Shown piece after piece: positions 1 through 8,552 of a stretch of DNA of 64,000 nt. The notes under the pieces were generated by a model. The model had not been told where the DNA came from, ran no database searches, and was given only the letters and a program-made list of their open reading frames with translations. The stretch is from positions 46,121 through 110,120 of the forward strand of contig JAHIVH010000099.1 of NCBI GenBank assembly GCA_018816735.1. Reading direction: 5' to 3'. The stretch is from Pseudomonadota bacterium. GTDB taxonomy: Bacteria; Desulfobacterota; Desulfobacteria; Desulfobacterales; JAHIVH01. The position numbers were made by a program, and so were the translations under genes. Numbering within the stretch: the stretch's first letter is position 1; every line of letters starts with the position of its first letter.

Positions 1-199
1 TCTACCCAATGCCGTTCGTGCGGTTGTGAAGGAAAAAGACATAGGGACATTGATCGAAAGAAGTATTTCTTCTGTACAGGGAAAACAGGCGATAAACGGC
101 AATGCCACAGCATACGTGTGTGAAGGAGGAACGTGTGACCTGCCGTCAACCACGCTTCCCGAATTTATCCGCCAGATTGAGAAGACGGAAAGGTACTGA
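1..199 (+). CDS. YyaL/DUF255-like thioredoxin-domain protein, C-terminal fragment
   Basis: The frame is open from base 2 to a TGA at 197-199; the start lies before the window. About 65 residues are visible. They end with a motif of the form AYVCEGGTCDLP, which matches the C-terminus of the YyaL/SSP411 family (DUF255 thioredoxin domain plus six-hairpin glycosidase-like domain). In that family a conserved Y-V-C-x(3-4)-C-x-L-P stretch closes the protein. The biochemical role of the family is poorly defined. Family assignment rests on this short tail only, so it is moderately sure. A terminator-like hairpin follows the stop. Confidence 0.6.
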   Translation, partial: LPNAVRAVVKEKDIGTLIERSISSVQGKQAINGNATAYVCEGGTCDLPSTTLPEFIRQIEKTERY

Positions 200-208
200 T
201 TGAATTTA

Positions 209-300
209 AACACCACAGAGAACACCGGGGACCACAGAGGAGTTAAAGACCTCTTTTTTTCTCTGTGCTTCTCTGTGTCCTCTGTGGTGAAATTCTCTTT
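209..300. repeat. CACCACAGAG-type imperfect inverted repeat
   Basis: The left arm begins CACCACAGAGAACACC and the right arm ends CCTCTGTGGTG, so the two outer 10-base ends are perfect reverse complements. The inner parts pair imperfectly through repeated CACAGAG/CTCTGTG units. The same CACCACAGAGAACCACAC motif recurs at 14738-14756, again just past a stop codon. This looks like a dispersed intergenic repeat family rather than a gene. Confidence 0.7.
237..260 (+). terminator. candidate Rho-independent terminator
   Basis: GAGG (237-240) pairs with CCTC (250-253) and is followed by seven T residues (254-260). The stem is short, but it sits 38 bases after the stop of the first gene and inside the larger inverted repeat, which could lengthen the structure. 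Confidence 0.45.
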
Positions 301-305
301 TACTT

Positions 306-1379
306 TCAGGCCGGTAGAACTCCCCGTTTCTTTGCCATTTCAATCATCTGATCCATGCTGGTCGCTGGCGGAACGCTTTGTTTTTCTTCGGATTTGGGAA
401 GAAGGGAGAGCGCGCCGGACGGGCAGGTGGTGACACAGAGGCCGCAGCCGATGCATCGATCCGGATTGAGGCTGGCAAGGCCGTCATCACTCATTTTAAG
501 TGCATGCATCTGGCATCGGTCCACACAGACTTCACAGCCGGTGCAGAGGGAAATATCCAGACTGGCATAATGGTTTGAAAACACGATTTGAGCAGGTTTG
601 GGATGGGCGTTCACGGATTTCAGGACGCCGCAGCAGTCGCCGCAGCAGTTGCACATACCTGCCGGGTTCTGGGATGTGGCCGGCTGGGTGACAAGGCCTT
701 CTTCCTGGGCATCTTTCATGATTTTCAGAGCGTCTTCATAATTGATCTGTCTGCCCATATGGTGATCCAGGTAGTATTGGGCCATGGAGCCAAACATAAA
801 ACAGGCCTCCATCACTTTACCGCATCCTTCCTGGGTAAGCCCTCTTTGTTTCCGGCAAATGCAATCGGTTACCACAATCAGTTTCTTGGTTTTCAGGATG
901 TCGCAGGCATCGTCAAAGGATGCGACTTTGTGCTGCACATCAACAGACTGGTTTACGGGAATGGTTCTCAAGAATGATGCCGCGGACTTGATCATGGAAA
1001 ACCCAAATCCTTTTTGGCCGTATTCATCCATCAGCTCGGCCAGCTCACGATCCATGCGTTTGACCTGGAATTCGAACACGCCATGCACAAATGCGATAGC
1101 CCCATATTTGGTTTCATTTTGCCCGGTTTTGCTGAATAACAGCCCGCGTCCGGCCATGTCTTTCAGTTTTTCCCTTGTCCAATCCAACGGCTTGCCTATT
1201 TTTTCGGAAATGGCTTGAGGCGTTTCCAGCATGGGCGTCAGGGAAGTAAAAATTGATGCATCTTCCTCAGAGAACAGTTTTTTTAAAATTTTTATCTCAA
1301 CACCGGATTTTGTGGCGGGAAATCCCACAGAATACATGTCAAGTTGTTCCTGAAGTTTTCTGTAAACGTCTTTTTCCAT
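306..1379 (-). CDS. 4Fe-4S dicluster-binding protein with N-terminal helical domain
   Basis: 357 residues. Two classical ferredoxin motifs lie at the C-terminus: CxxCxxCxxxC at about 279-289 and C-x2-C-x2-C-x3-CP at about 309-319. These support two [4Fe-4S] clusters. Further upstream are a Cys-rich stretch (CNCCGDCC, about 243-250) and a D-C-x-C-R motif near 172, which may bind another metal centre. The N-terminal 150 residues resemble a small winged-helix or helical domain. No signal peptide or membrane segment is seen, so it is probably cytoplasmic. The ATG at 1379 has a GGAGACC-like ribosome site. Such proteins are common in Desulfobacterota and Geobacter as electron-transfer proteins of unknown partner. 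Confidence 0.75.
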   Translation of the reverse strand: MEKDVYRKLQEQLDMYSVGFPATKSGVEIKILKKLFSEEDASIFTSLTPMLETPQAISEKIGKPLDWTREKLKDMAGRGLLFSKTGQNETKYGAIAFVHGVFEFQVKRMDRELAELMDEYGQKGFGFSMIKSAASFLRTIPVNQSVDVQHKVASFDDACDILKTKKLIVVTDCICRKQRGLTQEGCGKVMEACFMFGSMAQYYLDHHMGRQINYEDALKIMKDAQEEGLVTQPATSQNPAGMCNCCGDCCGVLKSVNAHPKPAQIVFSNHYASLDISLCTGCEVCVDRCQMHALKMSDDGLASLNPDRCIGCGLCVTTCPSGALSLLPKSEEKQSVPPATSMDQMIEMAKKRGVLPA

Positions 1380-1676
1380 TTGTATTGGTCTCCGTCAATC
1401 TTGACCCGCCCACCTTTCAGGCAGGCAGTTCGGGTTTTTGTTGTTTTTTTCATGCTCGTGAACGCTAATGCGTCTGGCATCATTTGAAAAAGAGGTGAAA
1501 AACCTTTTTTCCGGTCATCTGTAATATGGATTGAAACAGGCATAAATTCAATAGAGATCTTTTGTTCATCTCATTCTCCGGGATCGGGGCAAACGAAAGG
1601 GTTTTGTTCGCGAACAGGTTCACGTTTACGGGAACAACGCATGAGCCGGGCCATATGTGCATTTGAAACAGGTTTC
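1380..1676. other. intergenic region without a convincing gene
   Basis: About 300 bases separate the Fe-S gene from the DUF4124 gene upstream on the same strand. Short open frames here have no recognisable content. At 1455-1481 there is a CGTGAACG...TCTGGCATCAT string that resembles 19610-19631 (CGTGAACGTATCTGGTATCAT), which may be a dispersed intergenic repeat. Confidence 0.4.
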
Positions 1677-2942
1677 TCATTGATTCGTCAGGGTGATGTT
1701 CACCGTGGTATCGTTTTGCCATGGGCCATTTACAACGGTTTTTTCTTCTGACGGGAAGACATTGGCTGTAAGTGTCTTGGCTTCTTTGCCTATTTCCAGG
1801 GAATAGTTGCCGGCTCTGTCGGTCCGGGTGGTTTTGATCCTGCCGCCAGTGTCATCTGATGCATATACAAAAACATTGGTGACAGGGGCGCCGTTCCTAT
1901 CCGTTACCTGGCCTTCAAGGGTGAAAACATGTCCTTTTGTCAATACAAAGTTGACGGTCTCATCGGTTTCAAAAGGACCGTCCTTTTTTTGTTCTTCTTG
2001 TGTGAGTTCCCGGTAGGCATAGAGGTGGTTTATTTTTTTGTCAACCGGCAGCTCGTACTGGCCGTTTTCTTTTGTCATGACAGACTTTCCGCCGCCTGCT
2101 TCGAAGTTTGCACTTACACGGGCGTCCTTTACGGGGTTCCCGTCTTTATCTGTCACCATGCCCCGGATCGTAAACATGTCCTGTTCGCTGACCGTCAGTA
2201 TGACACTGGCTTCCATAGACCATGGCCCCTCCTTTTTGATCTGAAGACCGTCTGCAGAAGACTGCAGCATGTAAACCGGTTGATTGGTCAAAAAGGAGAA
2301 CTGACCTTGTGAACCAGTATAGCGATAGGCGATTTGCGAGTTTGTTTCATCGTATGCTGAGACCAGAATCCTTTTGGCCGGACTGCCGTCCTTGTTGTTC
2401 ACCAATCCGTCCAGGGTAAAAAGACCTTTGTCCAGATCAATCACAATTTCTGCATCCTGATGCCATGGCCCGTTTTCCCTGTAATAGATCCCGCCGCCTG
2501 AAACCTCTACAGTTACATGCGTAATTATTTTACCGGAAGAAAACCGAAAACCGAGATCGTCATCCGGATTGACAGATGATATTTTGGCATCATCTGCATA
2601 GGCGGTCACCGAAATGACCTGCCGTCCGATTCGATCAATCTTTCCTGAAGGTTTTACGCCTTCGTCAAGAAGACTTGCAAGCATCCGGCTGTTTTTATCA
2701 AGAATTTGTCCCTGAAGGACGAATGGCTTTGCATCGGCAGACTGTAACGTGGCCGGTTGCTCGGACAATTGCCTGATGTCCGGACCGGTTTTGCCTGCAT
2801 CGTTCATATGGATATATTTTTCAGGCACATTTTCATAGCTGTCCGAATAATGCGTCACACCCTCATCATCCACCCATTTGACAAATTCACCAAACGAAAG
2901 AAACGGAAAAAGAAAAAGGATAAAAAAAATAATGGTTTTCAA
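1677..2942 (-). CDS. secreted DUF4124 protein with carboxypeptidase-regulatory-like repeats
   Basis: 421 residues. An N-terminal hydrophobic signal peptide (about 1-18) is followed directly by a DUF4124 motif (KWVDDEGVTHYSD, about 22-36), as usual for this family. The rest is built from at least four repeats of 75-85 residues. Each runs F-T-(L/I)-x-G-x-V-x-D-x-x-G-x-P and then a Tyr-rich strand, typical of carboxypeptidase-regulatory-like (CarboxypepD_reg) beta-sandwich domains. Repeated G-P-W and T-V-N/V-I-L-T elements mark the unit ends. It is probably a periplasmic or surface protein, with no enzymatic motif. A second DUF4124 protein is at 62543. Confidence 0.75.
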   Translation of the reverse strand: MKTIIFFILFLFPFLSFGEFVKWVDDEGVTHYSDSYENVPEKYIHMNDAGKTGPDIRQLSEQPATLQSADAKPFVLQGQILDKNSRMLASLLDEGVKPSGKIDRIGRQVISVTAYADDAKISSVNPDDDLGFRFSSGKIITHVTVEVSGGGIYYRENGPWHQDAEIVIDLDKGLFTLDGLVNNKDGSPAKRILVSAYDETNSQIAYRYTGSQGQFSFLTNQPVYMLQSSADGLQIKKEGPWSMEASVILTVSEQDMFTIRGMVTDKDGNPVKDARVSANFEAGGGKSVMTKENGQYELPVDKKINHLYAYRELTQEEQKKDGPFETDETVNFVLTKGHVFTLEGQVTDRNGAPVTNVFVYASDDTGGRIKTTRTDRAGNYSLEIGKEAKTLTANVFPSEEKTVVNGPWQNDTTVNITLTNQ

Positions 2943-2983
2943 TGTGATTTCCTCCTTGCCGGATTAAATGTTCTATGACGGTT

Positions 2984-3295
2984 TTATTCAGGGGGAGAGG
3001 TCACGCCCATTTCCAGTACCTCCCCATTTTGTTTGTCTATCACCGCAAAACTTCTGTAAACGTCGCCTTTGCGTCCTCCGGGTACAGGATGAGTGAAAAA
3101 TACAGCATAGGATAGACCTCTGTCTTCAACATCAACAGGCACACTGCCTGGAAAAAGGGGTTTTCCGATTAAAACCTGAGCGGCGATTCTTTTGGCCTCG
3201 CCCTTTGAAATGGTTTTTTCCGAAAAGAAGAACCAGGCTGACGTACTTAAAAGAATTGCAACAATACAACCGATGAAGATGGGCCTGGATGTCAT
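2984..3295 (-). CDS. small membrane-anchored or secreted protein of unknown function
   Basis: 103 residues. A single hydrophobic segment (about 6-24) gives an N-terminal anchor or signal peptide. A basic stretch (KGEAKRIAAQV) follows, then a mixed beta region ending ...VIDKQNGEVLEMGV, which is loosely PepSY-like (a conserved G-E-V-L near a strand end). It lies 41 bases upstream of the DUF4124 gene on the same strand, so they may share a transcript. I do not recognise the family with confidence. Confidence 0.5.
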   Translation of the reverse strand: MTSRPIFIGCIVAILLSTSAWFFFSEKTISKGEAKRIAAQVLIGKPLFPGSVPVDVEDRGLSYAVFFTHPVPGGRKGDVYRSFAVIDKQNGEVLEMGVTSPPE

Positions 3296-3559
3296 AGAGG
3301 CTATTCCTTTGATAATAGGTTTAATTTATTACCATAAATAAAAATTGAAAACAAGGAAATAAGTTTTTGCAATCATATGATGAATATATTATAAGGACAA
3401 TCATACTTTGGGTATCGTGCACTTAAACAGAACACAAACGGCCTTCTACCATCATGAACCCTGGATTTGACTGCAAAAAATTCACCTGTTTGGTTTCCAT
3501 GATTATCTCGTCATGTATAACAATGATGAAATCCTTTAAAAACCCGAAAGGCATGGAAG

Positions 3560-4777
3560 ATGAATAAATACAGGACAACCGCAATATTGCTTTTCTTTCT
3601 TTTTTATGCAGGTCTTGGGGCATATGGGATGGAACCCGTTGATATACACGGGTTCATATCGCAGGGATATATCCGGTCCATTGGAAATGACGTAATGACG
3701 GACACCACCCAGGGTTCATTTGAAATGAATGAAATGGGGCTGACGTTTACGACTCAGGTCGATCCCAGGCTGCGTCTGGGCATCCAGTTCTTTGCCCGGG
3801 ATTATGGGGAATATGGAAATGATGAGGTGACTGTTGACTGGGCATTTGCAGATTATAAAGTCAGACCCTGGCTGGGTCTTAAAGCCGGTAGTATGAAAAT
3901 TGCAAGCGGATTTTACAACACGTCACGGGACATTGACTCGGCAAGAACCTTTGTCATTCTTCCCAGCCTCTACATGGAAAGCTTCCGGGAATTATTTGTG
4001 GGAATCAAAGGCCTGGGCGTGTACGGTTATCTGCCCTATGGATTGTCATATATTGCATCAGCCGGCATAGGCGGCAATGAGGAAGAATTTGAAGACTCCT
4101 TTTTATTCGGCACACTTTTCCCGGTTATATTCAGGGGATTTGCCTCCCAGATATCCGGGATGCCCCCGGATGCATTTACAAATATTCACCCCATATCCAT
4201 AAGGGAGAAATGTGCCTTAAATTTGGGACTGGTCTGGAATACGCCTCTTACGGGGTTGCGATTTTCGGCAACCTATTTCGGCACAAGGCTTGAAGCTGAT
4301 ATGGCATTTGATATTGGTGGAAACACTTATGCGCAAGAGATTGTTTTGGAAGAAACAGCCACCATTATTTATTCAGCCGAGTATGCGGCAGGGGACACGA
4401 CAGTTGCCGCAGAATATATGATTGCGCCTTTTTATGTTGAAGATCAGCCCAAGCGGAAAATGGAATCGTATTATGCATCCATTGCCCATCGATTCAGTGA
4501 ACGGTTTGAACTCGGCATCTATTATTCGGAGCTTTACCCTCATTATGATGACAAGGACGGGAGCCAACAAAGAGAGGGGTTGCCATTTCACTATTCCTGG
4601 TTTAAGGATTTTTGCTATACATTGCGATTTGATCTCAGTTATAACTGGATATTCAAGATGGAAGGGCATGTGATAGATGGTGTCGCCCTGAATCCTGCCA
4701 CATACAAGGTCAGGGATTTTGAAGATACGTCACGCAGATGGGAAGTCTATCTTGCCAAGTTATCGTACAATTTTTAG
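3560..4777 (+). CDS. outer-membrane porin-like beta-barrel protein (copy A)
   Basis: 405 residues with a signal peptide (about 1-23, ending G-A-Y-G). The mature start MEPVDIHGFISQGYI and the C-terminal ...AKLSYNF, with a final Phe, are typical of outer-membrane barrels. Alternating aromatic and polar strands run throughout. It is strongly similar to copy B at 5893-7119: shared motifs include SFEMNE, FFARDYG, TSRDI/SSRDI, LPYG, YYSELYPHYDDKDGS and SYNWIFK. It is followed after 32 bases by a small phosphate-binding-like protein, so the pair may import or sense a small anion such as phosphate. Substrate specificity is inference only. Confidence 0.75.
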   Translation: MNKYRTTAILLFFLFYAGLGAYGMEPVDIHGFISQGYIRSIGNDVMTDTTQGSFEMNEMGLTFTTQVDPRLRLGIQFFARDYGEYGNDEVTVDWAFADYKVRPWLGLKAGSMKIASGFYNTSRDIDSARTFVILPSLYMESFRELFVGIKGLGVYGYLPYGLSYIASAGIGGNEEEFEDSFLFGTLFPVIFRGFASQISGMPPDAFTNIHPISIREKCALNLGLVWNTPLTGLRFSATYFGTRLEADMAFDIGGNTYAQEIVLEETATIIYSAEYAAGDTTVAAEYMIAPFYVEDQPKRKMESYYASIAHRFSERFELGIYYSELYPHYDDKDGSQQREGLPFHYSWFKDFCYTLRFDLSYNWIFKMEGHVIDGVALNPATYKVRDFEDTSRRWEVYLAKLSYNF

Positions 4778-4809
4778 TTTGACCCAACGGACACAGTCAT
4801 TGTAGAAAA

Positions 4810-5301
4810 ATGAACCCTATCTTTAATCGAAAAATAATTTCTTTCTGGGCCGGTATTTTGATTTTTTTGTCTGGCGTGCCAGCATTCTGTGGCGAGATCC
4901 ATATCATTGTGAACACTTCAGTTCCTGTAAGCGCACTTTCTGAAAACGAAATCCGGGATATCTACATCGGAAGAAAAATAATGTGGCCGGGCAACCGGAA
5001 AATCATACCGGTTATCGCGCCTTCTTTGGATCTGCATGATGAGTTTACATTAAAATATACCCGAAAATCAGGCTCCCAATTCAAAAGCTGGTGGCTCCAG
5101 CTGGTTTTTTCAGGTGAAGGTGTTTTTCCAAAAACAGCCGCTTCTGAAAAAGAGATGGTTGAAAAGGTTTCTGAATATGAAGGGGGAATCGGGTATTCTT
5201 CTGTTAAAATTGATACGGATAAGGTCAAGACAGTTGTCGTCTATGACAAGGATCAGATACTAAAAGAATTTAGAAACCCGAATGGGACGGAAAATGAATA
5301 A
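4810..5301 (+). CDS. single-lobe PstS-like substrate-binding protein (copy A)
   Basis: 163 residues with an N-terminal signal peptide (about 1-27). The mature part has the signature of type-2 periplasmic phosphate-binding-like proteins: (I/V)NTSVPVSALSENEIRDIYIGRK near the start, then WPGNRKIIPVI, then GGIGYSSV near the end. At about 135 mature residues it is roughly half the size of a full PstS, so only one lobe or a minimal fold is present. Short proteins like this are annotated as phosphate ABC transporter substrate-binding proteins, but no ABC transporter genes are here. It is a close paralogue of the protein at 5373. Confidence 0.7.
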   Translation: MNPIFNRKIISFWAGILIFLSGVPAFCGEIHIIVNTSVPVSALSENEIRDIYIGRKIMWPGNRKIIPVIAPSLDLHDEFTLKYTRKSGSQFKSWWLQLVFSGEGVFPKTAASEKEMVEKVSEYEGGIGYSSVKIDTDKVKTVVVYDKDQILKEFRNPNGTENE

Positions 5302-5371
5302 AGTGAGAACAGCCATCCTTTCCTTTTTAAATGAACTATCTATAATTTCATTAACTTGGAGCCTGACATGA
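5294..5371 (+). pseudogene. vestigial porin start between the two binding-protein genes
   Basis: An ATG at 5294 overlaps the preceding stop by 8 bases, exactly the arrangement of the porin B ATG (5893) with the stop of the second binding protein (5900). The first codons read MNKVRTAIL, close to the porin A start MNKYRTTAIL. The frame then stops at 5369-5371 after 25 codons. I read it as the leftover 5' end of a deleted porin copy. Confidence 0.6.
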
Positions 5372-5372
5372 C

Positions 5373-5900
5373 ATGGAGACAAGTCCTTTGTGGAATAATA
5401 TTATCATGATGCGCGTGGCCATTAAATTTAGAAGTTTGCTGATTGCTGCCTGTATTTTCTGGTATGTTATCTCTATTGCCATTGCCAGTGATAAAATTTA
5501 TATCATTGCAAATACTTCCGTGCCGGTTAATGCACTTTCAGAAACAGAACTCAGGGATATTTATATCGGAAAAGAAAAGAAATGGGGGCCGAATTTAAAA
5601 ATTGTGCCTGTCATCATGCCTTCTGAAAAACTTCATGATAAATTTGTAGTAAAATTCACTCGAAAATCAAGTACTCAATTCAAAAATTGGTGGATGAGAC
5701 TGATGTTTACGGGAGAGGGTCTTTTCCCAAAAACCGCGGCTTCTGAAAAAGATCTTATCGAAAAAGTGTCAGAAACAGAAGGCGCTATCGGATATGCGTC
5801 AACCGAGATAAATACGGACACGGTGAAGACAATTATGATCTATGATAAAGATGAAGTGATTAAAAAATTTGAGAAAAATAAGGATATCGGCAATGAATAG
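5373..5900 (+). CDS. single-lobe PstS-like substrate-binding protein (copy B)
   Basis: 175 residues from the ATG at 5373, which has GGAG 11 bases upstream. An internal ATG at 5406 or 5409 would give a more standard signal peptide (MRVAIKF... to about A-S-D), so the true start is uncertain. The mature part repeats the copy A motifs: NTSVPVNALSETELRDIYIG, KKWGPNLKIVPVI, TRKSSTQFKNWW, FPKTAASEKD and GAIGYAS. It overlaps the following porin B start by 8 bases, which implies translational coupling. The role is probably periplasmic anion binding; no transporter permease or ATPase is nearby. Confidence 0.7.
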   Translation: METSPLWNNIIMMRVAIKFRSLLIAACIFWYVISIAIASDKIYIIANTSVPVNALSETELRDIYIGKEKKWGPNLKIVPVIMPSEKLHDKFVVKFTRKSSTQFKNWWMRLMFTGEGLFPKTAASEKDLIEKVSETEGAIGYASTEINTDTVKTIMIYDKDEVIKKFEKNKDIGNE

Positions 5901-7119
5901 ACGATTAATTTTCATTTTCTCCTTCTGTATTTTATTCTCTGCCCATAACGCTTCATTCGGTATGGATCAAATAGATATTCATGGGTTTATTTCACAAGGA
6001 TTTATAAAATCAACCGGAAACGATGTGCTGCCAGACAGCACGGATGGGTCTTTTGAGATGAATGAACTGGGTATCAATTTCACTACCCAGGTCAATCCCA
6101 GTCTTCGTATGGGTGCCCAGTTTTTTGCAAGGGATTATGGTGATTATGGTAATGACCAAGTTAACCTTGATTGGGCATTTGCAGACTACGATTATAAATC
6201 GTGGCTGGGCATCAGGGCGGGCCGGATGAAGGTCTTAAGCGGACTGTACAATAGCTCAAGAGATATTGCATCAACCCGAACCTTTATTATGCTTCCCGGA
6301 ATATATATGGAGAGTTTTCGGGAGATGTTTGTGGGGATGAAAGGGGTGGGTGCTCATGGATATCTGCCCTATGGATTCTCCTATTTATTTTCCTTTGGCG
6401 CCATTGATAATCCATCCAACTATAAAGATTCCTTTCTCTTTGAGACACTTCTTCCTTTGACATTCGCAGGTTCTGCTGCCAAAATGACCGGGTTGTCGCC
6501 TTCTGATTTTACAAATATCCGGCCTTTATCCGTGAGTTGGCAGAATTCAACAAATATTGGATTATTCTGGGATACCCCCCTATCTGGTTTAAGGTTTTCG
6601 GCAACCTATTGGGCAGGGAGAGCTGAGACAGAAATGGCGTTTGAAATGAAAGGGGTGCCTTTGACCGAGAATGTCGTTTTTGAAGAAATTTCAGCAAGGG
6701 TCGTTTCAGCCGAATATTCTTTTTTAAGCACAACAGTTGCTGTTGAATATATGGAAGCGCCATTTTATGCCAAAGGTCAACCGAAACGCAAGGTGGAATC
6801 CTATTACACATCCATCACCCATCGGTTAAATAACCTTGTGGAGCTTGGTGTATATTATTCGGAACTCTATCCCCATTATGACGATAAAGATGGTAGTGAA
6901 CAAAGAGAAGGGCCCATTTCTCATTTATACTGGTGTAAAGACCTCTGCTATACAGTACGATTTGATATCAGTTATAACTGGATATTCAAGCTTGAAGGGC
7001 ATGTTTTAGATGGTGCTGCCTTTGTTCCGGAGGTCTACAAGGAATATTCGAAAACGTATTCTGAAGAAGGACCAAGACACTGGGAAATTTATCTTGCTAA
7101 ATTGTCGTATAGCTTTTAG
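5893..7119 (+). CDS. outer-membrane porin-like beta-barrel protein (copy B)
   Basis: I chose the ATG at 5893, giving MNRRLIFIF... with a clean signal peptide, AAGGAT upstream and an 8-base overlap with the previous gene. A frame opening at 5869 would add eight residues with no ribosome site. The protein is 408 residues and ends ...AKLSYSF, the terminal-Phe barrel signature. It is collinear with porin A over its whole length, most conserved in the N-terminal 140 residues and in the YYSELYPHYDDKDGS block. Its 3' end overlaps the stop of the convergent regulator gene by a few bases. Confidence 0.75.
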   Translation: MNRRLIFIFSFCILFSAHNASFGMDQIDIHGFISQGFIKSTGNDVLPDSTDGSFEMNELGINFTTQVNPSLRMGAQFFARDYGDYGNDQVNLDWAFADYDYKSWLGIRAGRMKVLSGLYNSSRDIASTRTFIMLPGIYMESFREMFVGMKGVGAHGYLPYGFSYLFSFGAIDNPSNYKDSFLFETLLPLTFAGSAAKMTGLSPSDFTNIRPLSVSWQNSTNIGLFWDTPLSGLRFSATYWAGRAETEMAFEMKGVPLTENVVFEEISARVVSAEYSFLSTTVAVEYMEAPFYAKGQPKRKVESYYTSITHRLNNLVELGVYYSELYPHYDDKDGSEQREGPISHLYWCKDLCYTVRFDISYNWIFKLEGHVLDGAAFVPEVYKEYSKTYSEEGPRHWEIYLAKLSYSF

Positions 7120-8279
7120 TTGAAAGAGATATGACGGATTTTTTCCACGGCAATCCGAAACCGACCCAAAGGCGTATCTCCGGAAACGCATATTCCTTTT
7201 TCTATGCCTAAACATACAGCATCCTTTTTCTTCAGATCGACCCGAAATGAAAAAATGCCTCCTGTCTGCGCCACGACAATTTCCTTGATATCAGACACTG
7301 GAATGAGAAGATCTCCTTCCATATAGTTTCCAGAAACATACGGCTCATCGTTGAATTGAATATTATTGATCGTGATTTTGTTTCCGCCCGTATCGATCAG
7401 AATTGCTGACAGCGAGTCGTCATCTGTTTTTGAATCTCTATTGGTAAGTGCATGAATCACAAAATCTTCAATCACGGCAAACCCTTCTTCAATCGAATAA
7501 TTCGGGTCAATCAGCAGTCTGTACCCAAAGGTTTCGTTCATGCCTAAAAGAAGATAGGCGCACAATTCCTCATCCACCTTACGTACTTTTCCTTCGCGAA
7601 TGGCATTACCCAAATCTGTCATCAGCGGTTTTACGAGTGACCTGATGCATTCGGCCGCCTTTTTGGCAAGGGTTTCATCCACACCGCCCAGAGCCAGTTT
7701 GGCATAATTGAGAATGCCAATATAACTGGGAAATGCATTCAGCATGGCATACCCCCGTTTTTTCAGTCTCTGGACAAAATCCGGTTCCTTGTCAACTTCA
7801 ATCCAGGCATCTTTGGGTACAAGCACCTTGGGCAACCGTTCAAGGCAATACAGAAAAAGCTCTTCCTTGCTTTTGAAATACCTGTAAAAGGTGCCGTTTC
7901 CCATGTTAAGGGCATTTGTGATGTCACTGATTTTCGTATTTTCATAATGATGGCGTGAAAAAAGTTCCAGTGCCTTGTCTATAATTTCAAGACGGACAGC
8001 GTCAGGCGCAGCACCATAGGTTGCATTACCTTCATCATGCCCCATGGCATTTTTAATATCGGCAAGACGCGTCCCTTTTTTTCTGAGATTTCTTATTTCG
8101 AGCAGACGATCCAGATGCTCATTATTAAAATATGATTTTGTGGGGCTTTCCTTAAAGGGGGGCTGCAGGATTCCCATGCGAAGATAATCATACAGCGTAG
8201 ACACACTGAATCCGGAATCACGGGATAAATCCCCCATTTTTAACTGAACGCGCTGAGATTTCTTTTTTTTTCGGGTCAT
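7116..8279 (-). CDS. MerR-TetR fusion transcriptional regulator with extra C-terminal beta domain
   Basis: From the ATG at 8279 (387 residues; longer starts at 8306 ATG or 8357 TTG are possible) there are three parts. Residues about 12-80 form a MerR-type winged helix (MGDLSRDSGFSVSTLYDYLRMG). Residues about 96-285 form a TetR regulator with helix-turn-helix ISDITNALNMGNGTFYRYFKSKEEL. A tail of about 95 residues, rich in beta strands (GDLLIPVSDIKEI ... LGRFRIAVEKI), is not part of either family and looks like a small barrel. It is divergent from an acyl-CoA dehydrogenase gene, so a fatty-acid- or acyl-CoA-responsive repressor is the natural guess. Ligand and operator are unknown. Confidence 0.8.
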   Translation of the reverse strand: MTRKKKKSQRVQLKMGDLSRDSGFSVSTLYDYLRMGILQPPFKESPTKSYFNNEHLDRLLEIRNLRKKGTRLADIKNAMGHDEGNATYGAAPDAVRLEIIDKALELFSRHHYENTKISDITNALNMGNGTFYRYFKSKEELFLYCLERLPKVLVPKDAWIEVDKEPDFVQRLKKRGYAMLNAFPSYIGILNYAKLALGGVDETLAKKAAECIRSLVKPLMTDLGNAIREGKVRKVDEELCAYLLLGMNETFGYRLLIDPNYSIEEGFAVIEDFVIHALTNRDSKTDDDSLSAILIDTGGNKITINNIQFNDEPYVSGNYMEGDLLIPVSDIKEIVVAQTGGIFSFRVDLKKKDAVCLGIEKGICVSGDTPLGRFRIAVEKIRHISFN

Positions 8280-8448
8280 TATTAAAATACCTGAATGATC
8301 GTTCATGGCTTCCAAATCGATTGTAAGCAAATCACCATATGAATCCCTGGAATTCAATAAATTTCTTGATTTTTATCTGGTCACTCGCTACTATCCATAA
8401 ATTCTGATTTGTGGTTCACTTTTTACAAAATATTATAGGTATACATGG

Positions 8449-8457
8449 GACAATGTC
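8449..8457. promoter_or_regulatory. candidate operator half-sites in the divergent intergenic region
   Basis: GACA-A-TGTC is a perfect 9-base palindrome about 95 bases before the acyl-CoA dehydrogenase start, between it and the divergent regulator. It is short and could be chance. It is listed as the only clear dyad in the 270-base space. Confidence 0.25.
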
Positions 8458-8552
8458 AATGAACTTATTTTGGAATATGAGCCTGTACATATCTTATGTA
8501 ATTCGTAAAAACGGACTTATAAGGCAAAAATTATATTTATGGAGGACACGCC

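Noticed and set aside
1292..1722. Two overlapping minus-strand frames between the Fe-S and DUF4124 genes
   Set aside because: They overlap the ends of both neighbouring genes, show no motif and have no ribosome site.
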